From the NCBI RefSeq assembly GCF_047462415.1, contig NZ_JANSJE010000007.1:68753-132752 (forward strand): a stretch of 64,000 bases of DNA. The letters are read 5' to 3'. The stretch comes from Thermostichus sp047462415 (GTDB taxonomy: Bacteria; Cyanobacteriota; Cyanobacteriia; Thermostichales; Thermostichaceae). The notes beneath the pieces are model-generated. The model was not told the DNA's origin. It did no database searches and saw nothing but the letters and a program-made list of their open reading frames with translations. Both the position numbers and the translations under genes were made by a program. Positions 49,664 to 58,773 of this stretch are shown piece by piece. Positions within the stretch are counted from its first letter, which is position 1. Each line of letters begins with the position of its first letter.

Positions 49664-50761
49664 ATGGAAACGGAAATTCTCTCTCCCACCTCTGAACACA
49701 TTGCCGTAGCGGCTGCCGCCTTGCGACAGGGCCAGTTGGTGGCCATGCCCACGGAGACGGTCTATGGCTTGGCAGGCAATGGCTTGGATGAGCAGGCGGT
49801 GGCGAGTATTTTTGCCGCCAAGGAGCGCCCCCGCTTCGATCCCCTGATCCTACATCTACCGGCTGGGGTGACCCTAGAAGAATTGCAGGGATGGCTGGTG
49901 GATGTATCGGCTTTTACTCCCACCGCCCGCGCCCGGCTGGGATCCCTGATCGACACCTTTTGGCCGGGGCCTCTGACCCTGGTGCTGCCCAAGTGCCCCA
50001 CTGTGCCGGATCTGGTGAGCAGTGGGTTGCCCACCGTTGCCCTGCGGGTGCCCGCTCACCCGGTGGCTCAAGCCTTGCTGCAGGCAGTACAAACCCCTCT
50101 GGCCGCTCCCAGTGCCAACCGCTTTGGTCGCATCAGCCCCACCTCAGCCCAAGCGGTTGCTGCAGAGCTGGGCGGGCGGATCCCCTACATCTTGGATGGG
50201 GGAGCGTGTGCCGTGGGCCTGGAATCCACCGTGCTTAAGCTCAGCCCGGAAGGGATCCCGACGCTGCTGCGCCCAGGGGGGATCCCGCTGGAAGCCCTGG
50301 AGGCCCACCTGGGCCTACCCATCCACTTGGCCCCGGAACAGGCCCCTGGAGTGCCGGAGGCGCCGGGACGGCTGAGCAGCCACTATGCCCCTGGCAAGCC
50401 CCTCTGGCTTTTGCCCACCGCCTTTGCCCAGCTTCAGCCCGGCGATTGGCAACAGATACAGCACCTGGCGACCGGTCATTCCCACCTGGGCATCCTCAGT
50501 TTTGCCGCGGATCCCCAGGCTTTGCTAAACCACCTCTCCCGCCACTGGCCAGGAGTTCTTTTCAGTGTGGAATGCTTGGGCTCGGATCCCAACACAGCCG
50601 CCCGCGCCCTCTTTGCCAGTTTGCGCCGTCTGGATGAAGGGGATGCCACGCTCCTGTTGGCAGAACCCCCACCCCTCTCGACGGGGTTGGGCTATGCGAT
50701 GATGGATCGGCTACACCGGGCCAGCAGCCTATGGAACCCTCCCCTCTCGTGGCCATCCTAA
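49664..50761 (+). CDS. L-threonylcarbamoyladenylate synthase (Sua5-type)
   Basis: 365 residues. First enzyme of tRNA t6A37 synthesis, making threonylcarbamoyl-AMP from threonine, bicarbonate and ATP. The YrdC domain covers residues 1-215: LVAMPTETVYGLAGNGLDEQ, FAAKERPRFDPLILHL, FWPGPLTLVLPK, APSANRFGRISPT. After a linker, the Sua5 domain begins with SSHYAPGKPLWLLP. It is therefore the two-domain Sua5 form rather than short TsaC. Its 3' end overlaps purE by 31 bp. Confidence 0.93.
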   Translation: METEILSPTSEHIAVAAAALRQGQLVAMPTETVYGLAGNGLDEQAVASIFAAKERPRFDPLILHLPAGVTLEELQGWLVDVSAFTPTARARLGSLIDTFWPGPLTLVLPKCPTVPDLVSSGLPTVALRVPAHPVAQALLQAVQTPLAAPSANRFGRISPTSAQAVAAELGGRIPYILDGGACAVGLESTVLKLSPEGIPTLLRPGGIPLEALEAHLGLPIHLAPEQAPGVPEAPGRLSSHYAPGKPLWLLPTAFAQLQPGDWQQIQHLATGHSHLGILSFAADPQALLNHLSRHWPGVLFSVECLGSDPNTAARALFASLRRLDEGDATLLLAEPPPLSTGLGYAMMDRLHRASSLWNPPLSWPS

Positions 50762-51270
50762 TGGGCAGCGACTCCGATCTGCCCACCCTTGCACCCGCCG
50801 CCCAGGTGTGCGAGGAGTTTGGGATCCCTTACCAGATGCAGATCCTCAGTGCCCACCGTACCCCGGAGGCGATGGTGGAGTTTGCCCGCCGCGCCCATAC
50901 CCAAGGGATCCGCGTCATCATCGCCGGGGCAGGCGGGGCAGCCCATCTGCCGGGAATGGTGGCCTCCCTCACCCCCCTGCCGGTGATCGGGGTGCCGGTG
51001 CTCAGCCAACCTCTGCAGGGGATAGACTCGCTGTACTCAATTGTGCAAATGCCCAAAGGGATCCCGGTGGCCACGGTGGCCATTGGCAACGGCCACAATG
51101 CGGGTCTGTTGGCGGTGCAGATCTTGGCCAGTGGGGATGCCGACCTGCTGCGGCGGGTGATCGCTTACCGGGAAAGCCTCAAACAGACGGTACAGCAGAA
51201 AAATGCCCAGTTGCAAACCCAAGGGTGGAAAATCTATCTCGGTCGTCTCGGCGAAACGCAACCAGCATAA
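50731..51270 (+). CDS. purE: N5-carboxyaminoimidazole ribonucleotide mutase
   Basis: 179 residues. Purine pathway step converting N5-CAIR to CAIR. Motifs: VAILMGSDSDLPTLAP, the active-site SAHRTPEAM, and IIAGAGGAAHLPGMVASLTP. Class I PurE that would need PurK, which is not in the window. ATG 50731 lies inside the preceding Sua5 gene, so expression may be translationally coupled. Confidence 0.95.
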   Translation: MEPSPLVAILMGSDSDLPTLAPAAQVCEEFGIPYQMQILSAHRTPEAMVEFARRAHTQGIRVIIAGAGGAAHLPGMVASLTPLPVIGVPVLSQPLQGIDSLYSIVQMPKGIPVATVAIGNGHNAGLLAVQILASGDADLLRRVIAYRESLKQTVQQKNAQLQTQGWKIYLGRLGETQPA

Positions 51271-51360
51271 TTTATTAGTTATTAGTAGTTAGAAAAAAGC
51301 GTCTACATCTTGCCACCTTACAGAAGGCCGGATGGGACAAAGTTTTGGGAGTAGCCAGCG

Positions 51361-52119
51361 GTGAAACATCAATCGGGTCGCCCCTCTACCGGCCAGGGAT
51401 CCTGGCCAGAGTATCTGCAGCGGGTGGGGCGTGGGGCAATGGAGACGGGATCCCAAGTGGCGCTGTGGATCCTAGCGGGGCCGCAATGGCGGGTTTTGGC
51501 CCTGTCGGGCTTGGCCTTGGCGGGGCTGGCCTTTTGGAATGGGCGGCTGGCCCTCTCTCTGGGAGTGGGCACCTCGGTCATGTTGGGGCTCTACGGGGTG
51601 CGCAGCCCCGAGTTCAGCCGCCGCTGGCAGGAGTGGCAAGCCTGGTTGCGACAGGCGGATCGCTCGCTTTTGCTGGCGGTTGGCGCGGGGGCAGCCGCCA
51701 CCTTCGGCACCTACACCCTCGTTTCCATCTGGGCGGAATCCAACCAGCGTTGGCTGGCCACCGGCGCTATTTTGCAGGGATTGGCCACGCTGGCGTTGTT
51801 ATCGTTGCTGTTTGGGGAGTGGCTCAGCCGCCGACAAGAGCGGCAGCGTTCTCAACTGGAGCGCCATCTCAGCGACATTGCCTCTCCCGACGCCTTCAAA
51901 CGGCTGGCAGGGGTTCGCCGCTTGCAGAGTTTAATGGGTCACCTGGAGCCCGAGCAAACCCGTCTGGCAGTGGATTATCTGCGGCTGGCCCTCGACCAAG
52001 AGACGGTAGCCGTTGTGCGGGAAGCCCTGCTGGAAGCCCTGCAAGGATGGGGGATCCTGCGCCGCCTCAACGATTTGACGGATCTCAAACACCCCAGCCG
52101 GGATCCCTCCTCAAACTAG
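51361..52119 (+). CDS. Membrane protein with armadillo-like C-terminus
   Basis: 252 residues, GTG start. About four hydrophobic helices occupy residues 30-165 (VLALSGLALAGLAFWNGRLA; SLLLAVGAGAAATFGTYTLV; ATGAILQGLATLALLSLLFG). The C-terminal 80 residues are helical and HEAT/armadillo-like (DAFKRLAGVRRLQSLMGHLE; VDYLRLALDQETVAVVREAL). This layout is found in a cyanobacterial family of unknown function. Confidence 0.72.
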   Translation: MKHQSGRPSTGQGSWPEYLQRVGRGAMETGSQVALWILAGPQWRVLALSGLALAGLAFWNGRLALSLGVGTSVMLGLYGVRSPEFSRRWQEWQAWLRQADRSLLLAVGAGAAATFGTYTLVSIWAESNQRWLATGAILQGLATLALLSLLFGEWLSRRQERQRSQLERHLSDIASPDAFKRLAGVRRLQSLMGHLEPEQTRLAVDYLRLALDQETVAVVREALLEALQGWGILRRLNDLTDLKHPSRDPSSN

Positions 52120-52246
52120 GACGACAGCTGCCCCGGCCCTCCCGCCAAAAGGCTTCCCTTGGAGCTAGCCTGCAAGGAAGGCTAGGATCCCTTACTATGT
52201 ATGAGTAATGATCTCCAACCGCTCCTCATAACCGCACCCTGCCAGC

Positions 52247-52921
52247 ATGTACACCATTTCCGACTTTGACCGCCTGATCCAGTTTCTCCCGGTGGAGATC
52301 CGACCCGAGGTGCAGATCGAGATCGGCACCCCTGACCAATCTCGGGTTGTGCAGCCGCTCTGGCGCTTTCCCTGGCAAAAGTACACCCGCTTCGCCATCG
52401 ACCTCAGCCGCTGGCAAAAGCTGAACCCTGACCAACAAAAGATTTATTTTCTACGGGAAGCGGTGATGGCCACCGAGCTGGCCTTGGGGGATAACTGGTC
52501 GGCCCTGTTGCTGTATCCCGCCTTGATCGGGGCCGGCAGCATGGGCATTTTGGTGGAGCTACAAATGGGGGATAACCTCGGCGTGGGCCTGGCAGCCGGC
52601 TTGGCGGCATCGGCGGTGTTTCTGCTGCGTAAAGCAGAGAAAGGCCAGAAGGCCCAGGTGGCAGCCGACGAGTTTGCCGTGCGCTATGCCTCCCAAAATG
52701 GCTACAGCCCCGAACAGGCGGCTGCCATTTTGCTGAGCGCGCTGCAGCAGGTGGCTATCCTGGAAGATCGCGTTAAGGATGACTACGACACCATCATGCG
52801 CCGCCGCAACCTGGAGTTTTTGGCGCAGCGGGGCCTGGGCTCCGGCACCTTGACCATCAATCCCAAGTACCGCAACAAGGGCCAAGGCCCCAACCCCTAC
52901 CAAAATCCCTTTCAGCGCTGA
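52247..52921 (+). CDS. DUF3318 family protein
   Basis: 224 residues. The DUF3318 core is recognised in EIGTPDQSRVVQPLWRFPWQ, YTRFAIDLSRWQKLNPDQQK and FLREAVMATELALGDNWSAL. One or two membrane segments lie around 80-125 (LLLYPALIGAGSMGILVEL; LGVGLAAGLAASAVFLL), then a helical soluble region and a Gly/Asn/Pro tail. Function unknown; cyanobacterial. ATG 52247. Confidence 0.8.
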   Translation: MYTISDFDRLIQFLPVEIRPEVQIEIGTPDQSRVVQPLWRFPWQKYTRFAIDLSRWQKLNPDQQKIYFLREAVMATELALGDNWSALLLYPALIGAGSMGILVELQMGDNLGVGLAAGLAASAVFLLRKAEKGQKAQVAADEFAVRYASQNGYSPEQAAAILLSALQQVAILEDRVKDDYDTIMRRRNLEFLAQRGLGSGTLTINPKYRNKGQGPNPYQNPFQR

Positions 52922-52925
52922 GGGC

Positions 52926-53879
52926 TCAGGGCATGCGCAGCTCCCCTTCCACCTCCAGGCGGGTGTAGGGGCCGACGGCGAGGAAGCGCTCCCCTAGCAT
53001 TTCGGCAGCGGCAGGTTGGATCCAGCCCATGCGCTGCAGCAGATGCAAAGCCAAGGCATATTTGGCCCGCGCGGCCCCATCCTGTACCTTGATGGCCAGG
53101 CCCATCCCCTCTCCGACGCGCCCAATGCACTGGATCCCTTCGGCGCCGGACTTGCTGACCAGCTCTCCCTGGGTAGCCCGCATCAATTCTGTATCGAAAC
53201 ATCCCTGTCCGGCCACCATTTCCGGGTGGTGGGTCATGGCGCGGGCGATGGCCTCCAAGTCGGGCCGCTCGCCGGCAGTCAGTTGGGCAAATAGAGAGGC
53301 CAAATGGTTCAGTTGCAGTTGGTAGGTAGGCACGCCGCAGTCATCGCGGGCAAACAAAAACTCTTCCGAAGGCATCTGCAATAGATCCGCCAACTTAGCC
53401 CGCACCAGGGCCTGAACGGGGTGTTGCCGCTGGGCGTAGTCCGGCAGGGTCCAGTTCTGGGCGCGGCTTGCTAGCAGCATGCCAGCATGCTTGCCGGAGC
53501 AGTTGTGGCACAGGGGGCTGGGCTTGCCGGGTGGGGTGGGGCAGACCAGCAGCTCGGGAGACAGGTCGGCGCGCCAGAGCATGCTGAACACCTGCCGCGC
53601 ATGGGCCGTGGTGCCCTGATGGGATCCGCACATAATGGCGATATCCTTCTCGCTGAGGCGGTAGCGCTCGCGGATGCCGGTGGAGAGCATGGCCAGCGCT
53701 TGGAAAGGTTTGAGCGCAGAACGGGCAAAAACAGGGGTGGTGCTGTTGCCGGCCATGGCCAGGGAGCGCCCGCGGCTATCGGCCACGACCGCTTGGCAAT
53801 GATGGATAGATTCGGTCAACCCTTCCCGCAAAACATGGATCAACAGTTCGGGGGTGGTGGAACGATTCTCAAATGACAT
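52926..53879 (-). CDS. Asparaginase (asparaginase_II family)
   Basis: 317 residues. Matches the serine-dependent asparaginase_II family (thermolabile, unlike E. coli AnsB): RSALKPFQALAMLSTGIRER, IAIMCGSHQGTTAHARQVFS, CHNCSGKHAGMLLASRAQNW, RDDCGVPTYQLQLNHLASLF. Hydrolyses asparagine to aspartate and ammonia in the cytosol. ATG 53879. Convergent with the DUF3318 gene and divergent from sirB/cbiX. Confidence 0.88.
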   Translation of the reverse strand: MSFENRSTTPELLIHVLREGLTESIHHCQAVVADSRGRSLAMAGNSTTPVFARSALKPFQALAMLSTGIRERYRLSEKDIAIMCGSHQGTTAHARQVFSMLWRADLSPELLVCPTPPGKPSPLCHNCSGKHAGMLLASRAQNWTLPDYAQRQHPVQALVRAKLADLLQMPSEEFLFARDDCGVPTYQLQLNHLASLFAQLTAGERPDLEAIARAMTHHPEMVAGQGCFDTELMRATQGELVSKSGAEGIQCIGRVGEGMGLAIKVQDGAARAKYALALHLLQRMGWIQPAAAEMLGERFLAVGPYTRLEVEGELRMP

Positions 53880-54021
53880 GAAATCCTGGGAAAGGGCCGA
53901 CGAGTCTGAAAAAAGGATGTGTACTTTATCAAATCATACGCGCAGATCCGGCGCGAGACGTTGCCGGAACCTTTCTAAGTAGCAAAATAGAACAGTTGCC
54001 TCTGGATCCCTGACTTCTGCC

Positions 54022-54786
54022 ATGTCCTTAGCTCCACTGGTGTTTTTGGTTTGTCACGGCAGCCGGGATCCGGAATACCAACAGGCGGCGGCGGATTTGC
54101 TGGCCCGGGTGCGGCAGCGGCTGTCTCCTCAGCCGGTGGAGCTGGCCCAGTTGGAAGGTCAGCCCCTGACCTTGGCAGAGCAGATTCACAGACAATTGGC
54201 CTCCTGTCTGGATAGAGTCGATGGGCCGGTGGTGCTGCTGTCGCTGTTTATGGGCGGGGGATCCCATGTGGAGGAGGATTTGCCGGCTGCGGTGGAGCAG
54301 GTTCAAGCTCGCTGGCCGCGCCTGCAGTTGCTGCTGACGCCCCCCATCGGCCAGCACCCAGCCCTGATCGATTTGGTGGCGGCTCGCGTGGTTGCGGCGC
54401 AGCGGTTGGGGGAACTGACCCACGGCTGGATCCTATTTGGCCATGGCAGCCGCCTGCCGGGATTTGCCGCCCAGCTCCAGGCCGGGATCCAAGCTCTGGA
54501 ACAGCGCCTGCCCGGAATTCCCATCCACCTGGCTTTTGCCGCCCAGCCCCCGACACTGGAAGCGGCTGTAATCCATTGCCTGCGTCTGAGCCAGTATCGC
54601 CTGCGGGTGCTGCCGTTTTTTCTTTTTCCGGGCGGTCTGCTGCGCGCTTTACAAGAACAAGCTCAGCGGCTACAGCGAGAATGGCCCTTGCTGCAGATTA
54701 CGGTGGAGCCGCCCCTCTGGCGGGATCCCCAGGTGGTACAGGCCATCCAGGAGACCCTGCAGACGGCCTGTCTGACCGGGAAGTAG
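54022..54786 (+). CDS. Sirohydrochlorin chelatase (CbiX/SirB long form)
   Basis: 254 residues made of two related halves, each opening with a His-Gly-Ser motif: VCHGSRDPEYQQAA and FGHGSRLPGFAAQL. This is the long CbiX/SirB form that inserts Fe2+ (or Co2+) into sirohydrochlorin. The metal-binding His of each half is present; there is no His-rich tail. cobA follows after about 67 bp on the same strand, so the two supply siroheme for nitrite and sulfite reductases, or cobalamin. Confidence 0.9.
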   Translation: MSLAPLVFLVCHGSRDPEYQQAAADLLARVRQRLSPQPVELAQLEGQPLTLAEQIHRQLASCLDRVDGPVVLLSLFMGGGSHVEEDLPAAVEQVQARWPRLQLLLTPPIGQHPALIDLVAARVVAAQRLGELTHGWILFGHGSRLPGFAAQLQAGIQALEQRLPGIPIHLAFAAQPPTLEAAVIHCLRLSQYRLRVLPFFLFPGGLLRALQEQAQRLQREWPLLQITVEPPLWRDPQVVQAIQETLQTACLTGK

Positions 54787-54853
54787 GGTTGGTTGGTCAA
54801 AACTGTCCTGTTCCAGCAGAATAGATATTTCCGACAAGCTATTGGGATTTGAG

Positions 54854-55612
54854 ATGGGCAAAGTGTATCTGGTGGGGGCAGGGCCTGGGGATCCGGGACT
54901 GCTGACGGTCAAGGGCAAAGCGCTGCTCGCCCATGCGGACGTGGTCATCTACGATGCCCTGGTGGGATCCCCCATTTTGGATCTGATCCCACCCACAGCA
55001 GAACGAATCTACGCCGGCAAACACTGCGGCGCCCATACCCTCCCGCAGGAGCAGATCACGGCCTTGCTGATCGAGAAAGCCCAGACGGCAGCCGTGGTGG
55101 TGCGCCTCAAGGGCGGGGATCCCTTCATCTTCGGGCGGGGGGGCGAGGAGATGCTGGCCCTGGTGCAGGCCGGGATCCCGGTGGAAGTGGTGCCGGGAAT
55201 TACGGCGGGCATGGCCGCCAGCGCCTATGCTGGGATCCCACTCACCCATCGCGACCTCAGCTCCTCGGTTGCCTTCGTAACCGGCCATGAGGCAGTAGGG
55301 AAATACCGCCCCCAGGTCAATTGGCGCGCCCTAGCCGAGGCCGTAGAAACCTTGGTGATCTACATGGGTATGCACAACCTCGGCCACATCGCCGCCGAAT
55401 TGTTGGCCGGCGGCAGAGCTCCCGACACCCCCGTTGCCCTGATCCGCTGGGGCACCACGCCGGAGCAAGAGATTCATCTGCTCCGTTTGGAGACTTTAGC
55501 CGGTCAGCCCTCGCCTGTAGCACCGCCCGCCATTGTCGTGGTGGGAGCGGTGGTCAATCTGGCCGGCCTGTTGCCCACTCTATGTCCGCTTGCCCCTTCA
55601 GAGCCTCAATGA
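54854..55612 (+). CDS. cobA: Uroporphyrinogen-III C-methyltransferase
   Basis: 252 residues. Transfers two methyls from SAM to uroporphyrinogen III, giving precorrin-2, the branch point to siroheme and B12. Motifs: VYLVGAGPGDPGLLTVKG, VVVRLKGGDPFIFGRGGEEM, EVVPGITAGMAASAYAGIPL, LVIYMGMHNL. No CysG-type dehydrogenase domain is fused. ATG 54854. Its stop overlaps the ATG of the ABC permease gene by four bases (ATGA). Confidence 0.94.
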   Translation: MGKVYLVGAGPGDPGLLTVKGKALLAHADVVIYDALVGSPILDLIPPTAERIYAGKHCGAHTLPQEQITALLIEKAQTAAVVVRLKGGDPFIFGRGGEEMLALVQAGIPVEVVPGITAGMAASAYAGIPLTHRDLSSSVAFVTGHEAVGKYRPQVNWRALAEAVETLVIYMGMHNLGHIAAELLAGGRAPDTPVALIRWGTTPEQEIHLLRLETLAGQPSPVAPPAIVVVGAVVNLAGLLPTLCPLAPSEPQ

Positions 55613-56397
55613 ACGCCTTTTTTCGCAAGCTGAGGGCGCTCTTTGCCGCCTACTACGCCTACATGCTGGAGTACCGGGCGGAGCTGATCCTGTGGGTGTT
55701 GGCCGGATCCCTGCCCTTGATCATGATGGGGCTCTGGAGCGAAGCCGCCCGTTCAGGAGATTTCTCGCTCTCTTCCCTGGAGTTCAGCCGCTATTTTCTG
55801 GCCGTGTTCCTGGTGCGCCAGTTCAGCATCACCTGGGTGATCTGGGACTTTGAGCGGGAGGTCGTCGAAGGCAAGTTATCGCCGCGTCTGTTGCAGCCTC
55901 TGGATCCCGCTTGGCACCACGTCGCCAGCCACCTGATGGAGCGCCTGGCCCGCCTCCCCTTTACCGTGGCTTTGATTGCCCTCTTTTTTCTGCTCTACCC
56001 CCGTGCTTTTTGGATCCCGTCTTGGCAACAGGTGGCACTGGGATCCCTGGCCATTCTGTTGGCTTTTGCCCTGCGCTTTCTTATGCAGTACACCCTGGCG
56101 CTGCTGGCCTTTTGGGTGGAGCGGATATCGGCTCTGGAGCAGCTTCATTTCTTGGTGTACCTGTTTTTGTCGGGGGTGATCGCCCCTCTGGAGGTGTTTC
56201 CACCGGCGGTGCGCCAGGTCTTGGCCTGGACGCCCTTTCCCTACTTGGTGCATTTTCCCGCCGGCCTCTGGGTGGGGATCCCACAAGATATCCCGCGCGG
56301 TTTTGCCATGGGCCTGGCCTGGCTGGGGCTGTTTTGGCTGGTCAACCGCTGGCTGTGGCGCAAGGGTTTGCAACGCTACTCCGGGATGGGAGCCTAA
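55609..56397 (+). CDS. ABC-2 family transporter permease
   Basis: 262 residues with six membrane helices. Starts MNAFFRKLRALFAAYYAYML, then LILWVLAGSLPLIMMGLW, FLVRQFSITWVIWDFEREVV, and a late YLFLSGVIAPLEVFPPAVRQ, which is characteristic of the ABC2_membrane_6 group. Such permeases usually work as a pair with a second permease and an ATPase, none of which lies here. Overlaps cobA by ATGA, so it is cotranscribed with the siroheme genes. Confidence 0.85.
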   Translation: MNAFFRKLRALFAAYYAYMLEYRAELILWVLAGSLPLIMMGLWSEAARSGDFSLSSLEFSRYFLAVFLVRQFSITWVIWDFEREVVEGKLSPRLLQPLDPAWHHVASHLMERLARLPFTVALIALFFLLYPRAFWIPSWQQVALGSLAILLAFALRFLMQYTLALLAFWVERISALEQLHFLVYLFLSGVIAPLEVFPPAVRQVLAWTPFPYLVHFPAGLWVGIPQDIPRGFAMGLAWLGLFWLVNRWLWRKGLQRYSGMGA

Positions 56398-56577
56398 ACA
56401 AACCTATTTCCCAGTCCGCCTGAGCCGGCAGCAAGACTGCTTCTGGAACGACTATTATGGGGCAGGGGTTAGTTGATCGCCAGCATCCTATCTGGACTTA
56501 AACTTGCGGCAAGAGGTGAATAGCGCCCTCAGATCATCTCTTTAGTCATTCCTCAACAGCCTCTCCCGCTAGTCATC
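56398..56577. promoter_or_regulatory. Spacer before the response regulator gene
   Basis: 180 bp; should hold the regulator's promoter. No clear hexamers or repeats seen. Confidence 0.3.
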
Positions 56578-57258
56578 ATGAAGCGCGTATTGGTCGTAGA
56601 TGACGATCCCCTCTCTTTAAAGGTGCTGAGCCGCCACTTGACTCAGCACGGCTATCGGGTTTGTACGGGCACTTCGGGTGTAGAAGGGCTGCGCCTGTTT
56701 GCCCAAGAGCAGCCGGATGTGGTGGTGTCGGATGTGGTGATGCCGGAAATGGATGGCTTCGAGTTTTGCCGGCAACTGCGGCAACAGCGGGGCGGCGAAC
56801 TCGTCCCCTTTATCTTTCTCTCCTCTCGCAGCGAGTTGGACGACCGCGTTCAGGGCTACGAGTGGGGAGCCGACGACTACATCATCAAGCCCTTCGAGCC
56901 GCTGGAGCTGGTGGCCAAGATCGAGGCGCAAATCGAACGATCCCGCCGCACCCAGTTGGAGATTCTGCGCCTGATCCAGCAGCAAACCCAGGCCAAAGCC
57001 GAAACTGCCCCCCGTCCCACCTTGGCAGATCTTCCCCTTACCCCTGCTGAGGAGCGGGTGTTCCGGGAAGTGATCCGCGGCCTCACCAACAAGCAAATCG
57101 GCGAGAAGCTGTTCATCAGCCCGCGCACTGTGCAAACTCACCTGACCAACATCCTCAGCAAGCTTTCTCTGGAAAATCGCTCGCAACTGGTGCGCTTTGC
57201 CTATGAGCGAGGCTACAGCGCCCAAGAGGAGCCGGACTCTCTTTCAGGCCAGGTGTAG
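56578..57258 (+). CDS. NarL/LuxR-type two-component response regulator
   Basis: 226 residues. Receiver domain 1-120: acidic pair in VLVVDDDPLSLKVL, phospho-acceptor Asp in VVVSDVVMPEMDGFEF, and the conserved Lys in YIIKPFEP. A Q-rich linker is followed by a LuxR helix-turn-helix: PLTPAEERVFREVIRGLTNK, QIGEKLFISPRTVQTHLTNI. No histidine kinase is adjacent, so the partner is unknown. It overlaps the convergent sulfiredoxin gene by 15 bp. Confidence 0.92.
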   Translation: MKRVLVVDDDPLSLKVLSRHLTQHGYRVCTGTSGVEGLRLFAQEQPDVVVSDVVMPEMDGFEFCRQLRQQRGGELVPFIFLSSRSELDDRVQGYEWGADDYIIKPFEPLELVAKIEAQIERSRRTQLEILRLIQQQTQAKAETAPRPTLADLPLTPAEERVFREVIRGLTNKQIGEKLFISPRTVQTHLTNILSKLSLENRSQLVRFAYERGYSAQEEPDSLSGQV

Positions 57259-57507
57259 CTGCAAAACAGAACGCGGCGCCTTGCGCACCCGACAGGGGAT
57301 CCGCTCCTTGCCCAAGCGGACAAATGCCTCGTAGCGGTGGCAGCCGGAGAACCCATAGTATTCTCCCTCCACTTCCAAAACTTCGATCGGCTCCTGCAGC
57401 CCGATTGCTTCGATGGAAGCCATCAGCGCCCGCACTTTCTCCGGATCCGTCTGCCGCGGCAAGGGGCGACGAATTTTGGCCAGGGGAATCTCGCGAATGT
57501 GCGCCAT
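57244..57507 (-). CDS. srx: Sulfiredoxin
   Basis: 87 residues. ParB-like fold; ATP-dependent reduction of cysteine sulfinic acid in over-oxidised 2-Cys peroxiredoxins. The diagnostic YGFSGCHRYEAFVRLG carries the catalytic cysteine, and IREIPLAKIRRPLPRQTDPE opens the domain. Shorter than some relatives but complete. Gene overlap with the regulator is convergent. ATG 57507. Confidence 0.9.
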   Translation of the reverse strand: MAHIREIPLAKIRRPLPRQTDPEKVRALMASIEAIGLQEPIEVLEVEGEYYGFSGCHRYEAFVRLGKERIPCRVRKAPRSVLQLHLA

Positions 57508-57655
57508 GGTGAATTTTCTCCCTAGGTAAGCTCCTTAATCATACTCATTATGACTTTGCTCTAGCAAGGCTTGCAGAGGGAGTGGATTCTCAGGTCAGAG
57601 CATGGCAGGATAGCACCATTCCTCACTGCCCTTTCGCTCAGGAGCCAACTTAGCC

Positions 57656-58045
57656 ATGTGGCAACTCCTCCAAGCTTTCTGGGGAAAGATCGCCGGCCAA
57701 GCTCCCCCCGTACCCCCTGGCAAGGCCCCCCAAACCCTCCCTGGCGAGATGCCGCTGCAGCCACCTTCTCCCCGCCCAGCAGAAGCCTCTCAGCCCACGC
57801 CGGAACCTTCCACTCCAGCAGTAGCTGGGCAAGGTGGGGAAGCAGCAGTGTTGATCTCTTCTCAGGAGCAATCCCCGGACTCTAATGCAGTGGAATTTCC
57901 CCTGGGCACCTCTACGGCCAAAAGCATCGGCAGCTTCTGGGCCATGGCCGATACGGGATCCCGGATTTCCCGCATTGCTTCCGCCACCGACAGTGGCCGT
58001 GCGATCAGTGCCATTGCAACTGCCAGACTGCGCCAGCCGGAATAG
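57656..58045 (+). CDS. Pro/Ala-rich hypothetical protein
   Basis: 129 residues. An amphipathic N-terminus (MWQLLQAFWGKIAGQAPPVP) leads into a Pro/Ala/Ser-rich low-complexity linker and a C-terminal segment (STAKSIGSFWAMADTGSRIS; AISAIATARL). No domain. An antisense frame at 57650-58198 is nearly as long; I favour the plus strand on its more protein-like composition and its Trp/Phe N-terminus. Confidence 0.42.
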   Translation: MWQLLQAFWGKIAGQAPPVPPGKAPQTLPGEMPLQPPSPRPAEASQPTPEPSTPAVAGQGGEAAVLISSQEQSPDSNAVEFPLGTSTAKSIGSFWAMADTGSRISRIASATDSGRAISAIATARLRQPE

Positions 58046-58234
58046 AAGCTGGGATCCCTCTGGCTTTGGGGAAAGCAGTGTCTGCCCGGCTGTGACCCGT
58101 CTGGGCTCAAGGCAAGGTTCAAGAGTGCCCCGCCTTTTTGTCCGCTCCAGAGCCTGGGTTTTCAAAATGGAGCTCAACAACACCATCGTTGCAAACATGT
58201 GAAGACATTTTCCAAGCGTCAGGAGTTGCTGGAT

Positions 58235-58717
58235 ATGCTGGAGACCCTCTTCAACGCGGCCAATTGGTTTGCTTTGCCTTTTTGGGCTTTGATGATCCTG
58301 CTGCCGGGCTGGAAAGTGACCCGTAGGGTGATGGAGTCGCTTTTGCCCATTGCCCTTTTGGCAACAGTTTATCTCTATCTTCTGGTTACCGGATTTAACG
58401 CCAATGCTCTCCAGGAGTTTTCCAATCCTCAGCTATCTCTGAACAGCCTGACTTCTCTATTCAGCCAGCCCTCGGTCATGGCGACGGGATGGGTTCACTA
58501 CATTGTGATGGATCTATTTGTGGGCCGCTGGATCTTCTTGGAAGGCTGGGAAAAGCGAGTTTGGACAACTCACTCTCTGCTTTTGTGCTTGTTTGCTGGG
58601 CCGGTGGGTTTGCTCTCCCATCTGCTCACAGTGACCGTGGTGCAAGGGATCCGAAAGGGCCGGCCTGGGGTTGTTGGCTCGGATCAAAGCGCAGAAGTGC
58701 CGCAAGAATCCTCTTAA
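58235..58717 (+). CDS. ABA4-like (DUF4281) membrane protein
   Basis: 160 residues. Family opening LETLFNAANWFALPFWALMI and the WVHYIVMDLFVGRWIFLEG segment match the ABA4-like/DUF4281 family, named after the plant neoxanthin-synthesis protein ABA4; four membrane helices. The cyanobacterial role is unsettled, possibly carotenoid-related. ATG 58235 gives the standard beginning; a GTG at 58199 adds twelve residues. Confidence 0.82.
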   Translation: MLETLFNAANWFALPFWALMILLPGWKVTRRVMESLLPIALLATVYLYLLVTGFNANALQEFSNPQLSLNSLTSLFSQPSVMATGWVHYIVMDLFVGRWIFLEGWEKRVWTTHSLLLCLFAGPVGLLSHLLTVTVVQGIRKGRPGVVGSDQSAEVPQESS

Positions 58718-58773
58718 CTCTTGCCCAATGCCTCTGAGCACCTGGATCCTATCGGCAGCCTTCCCCAATTGGA

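Noticed and set aside
57650..58198. Antisense frame of 182 codons opposite the Pro/Ala-rich gene
   Set aside because: Arg/Gly/Ser-rich without domain features; plus-strand reading is somewhat more protein-like, though neither is certain.
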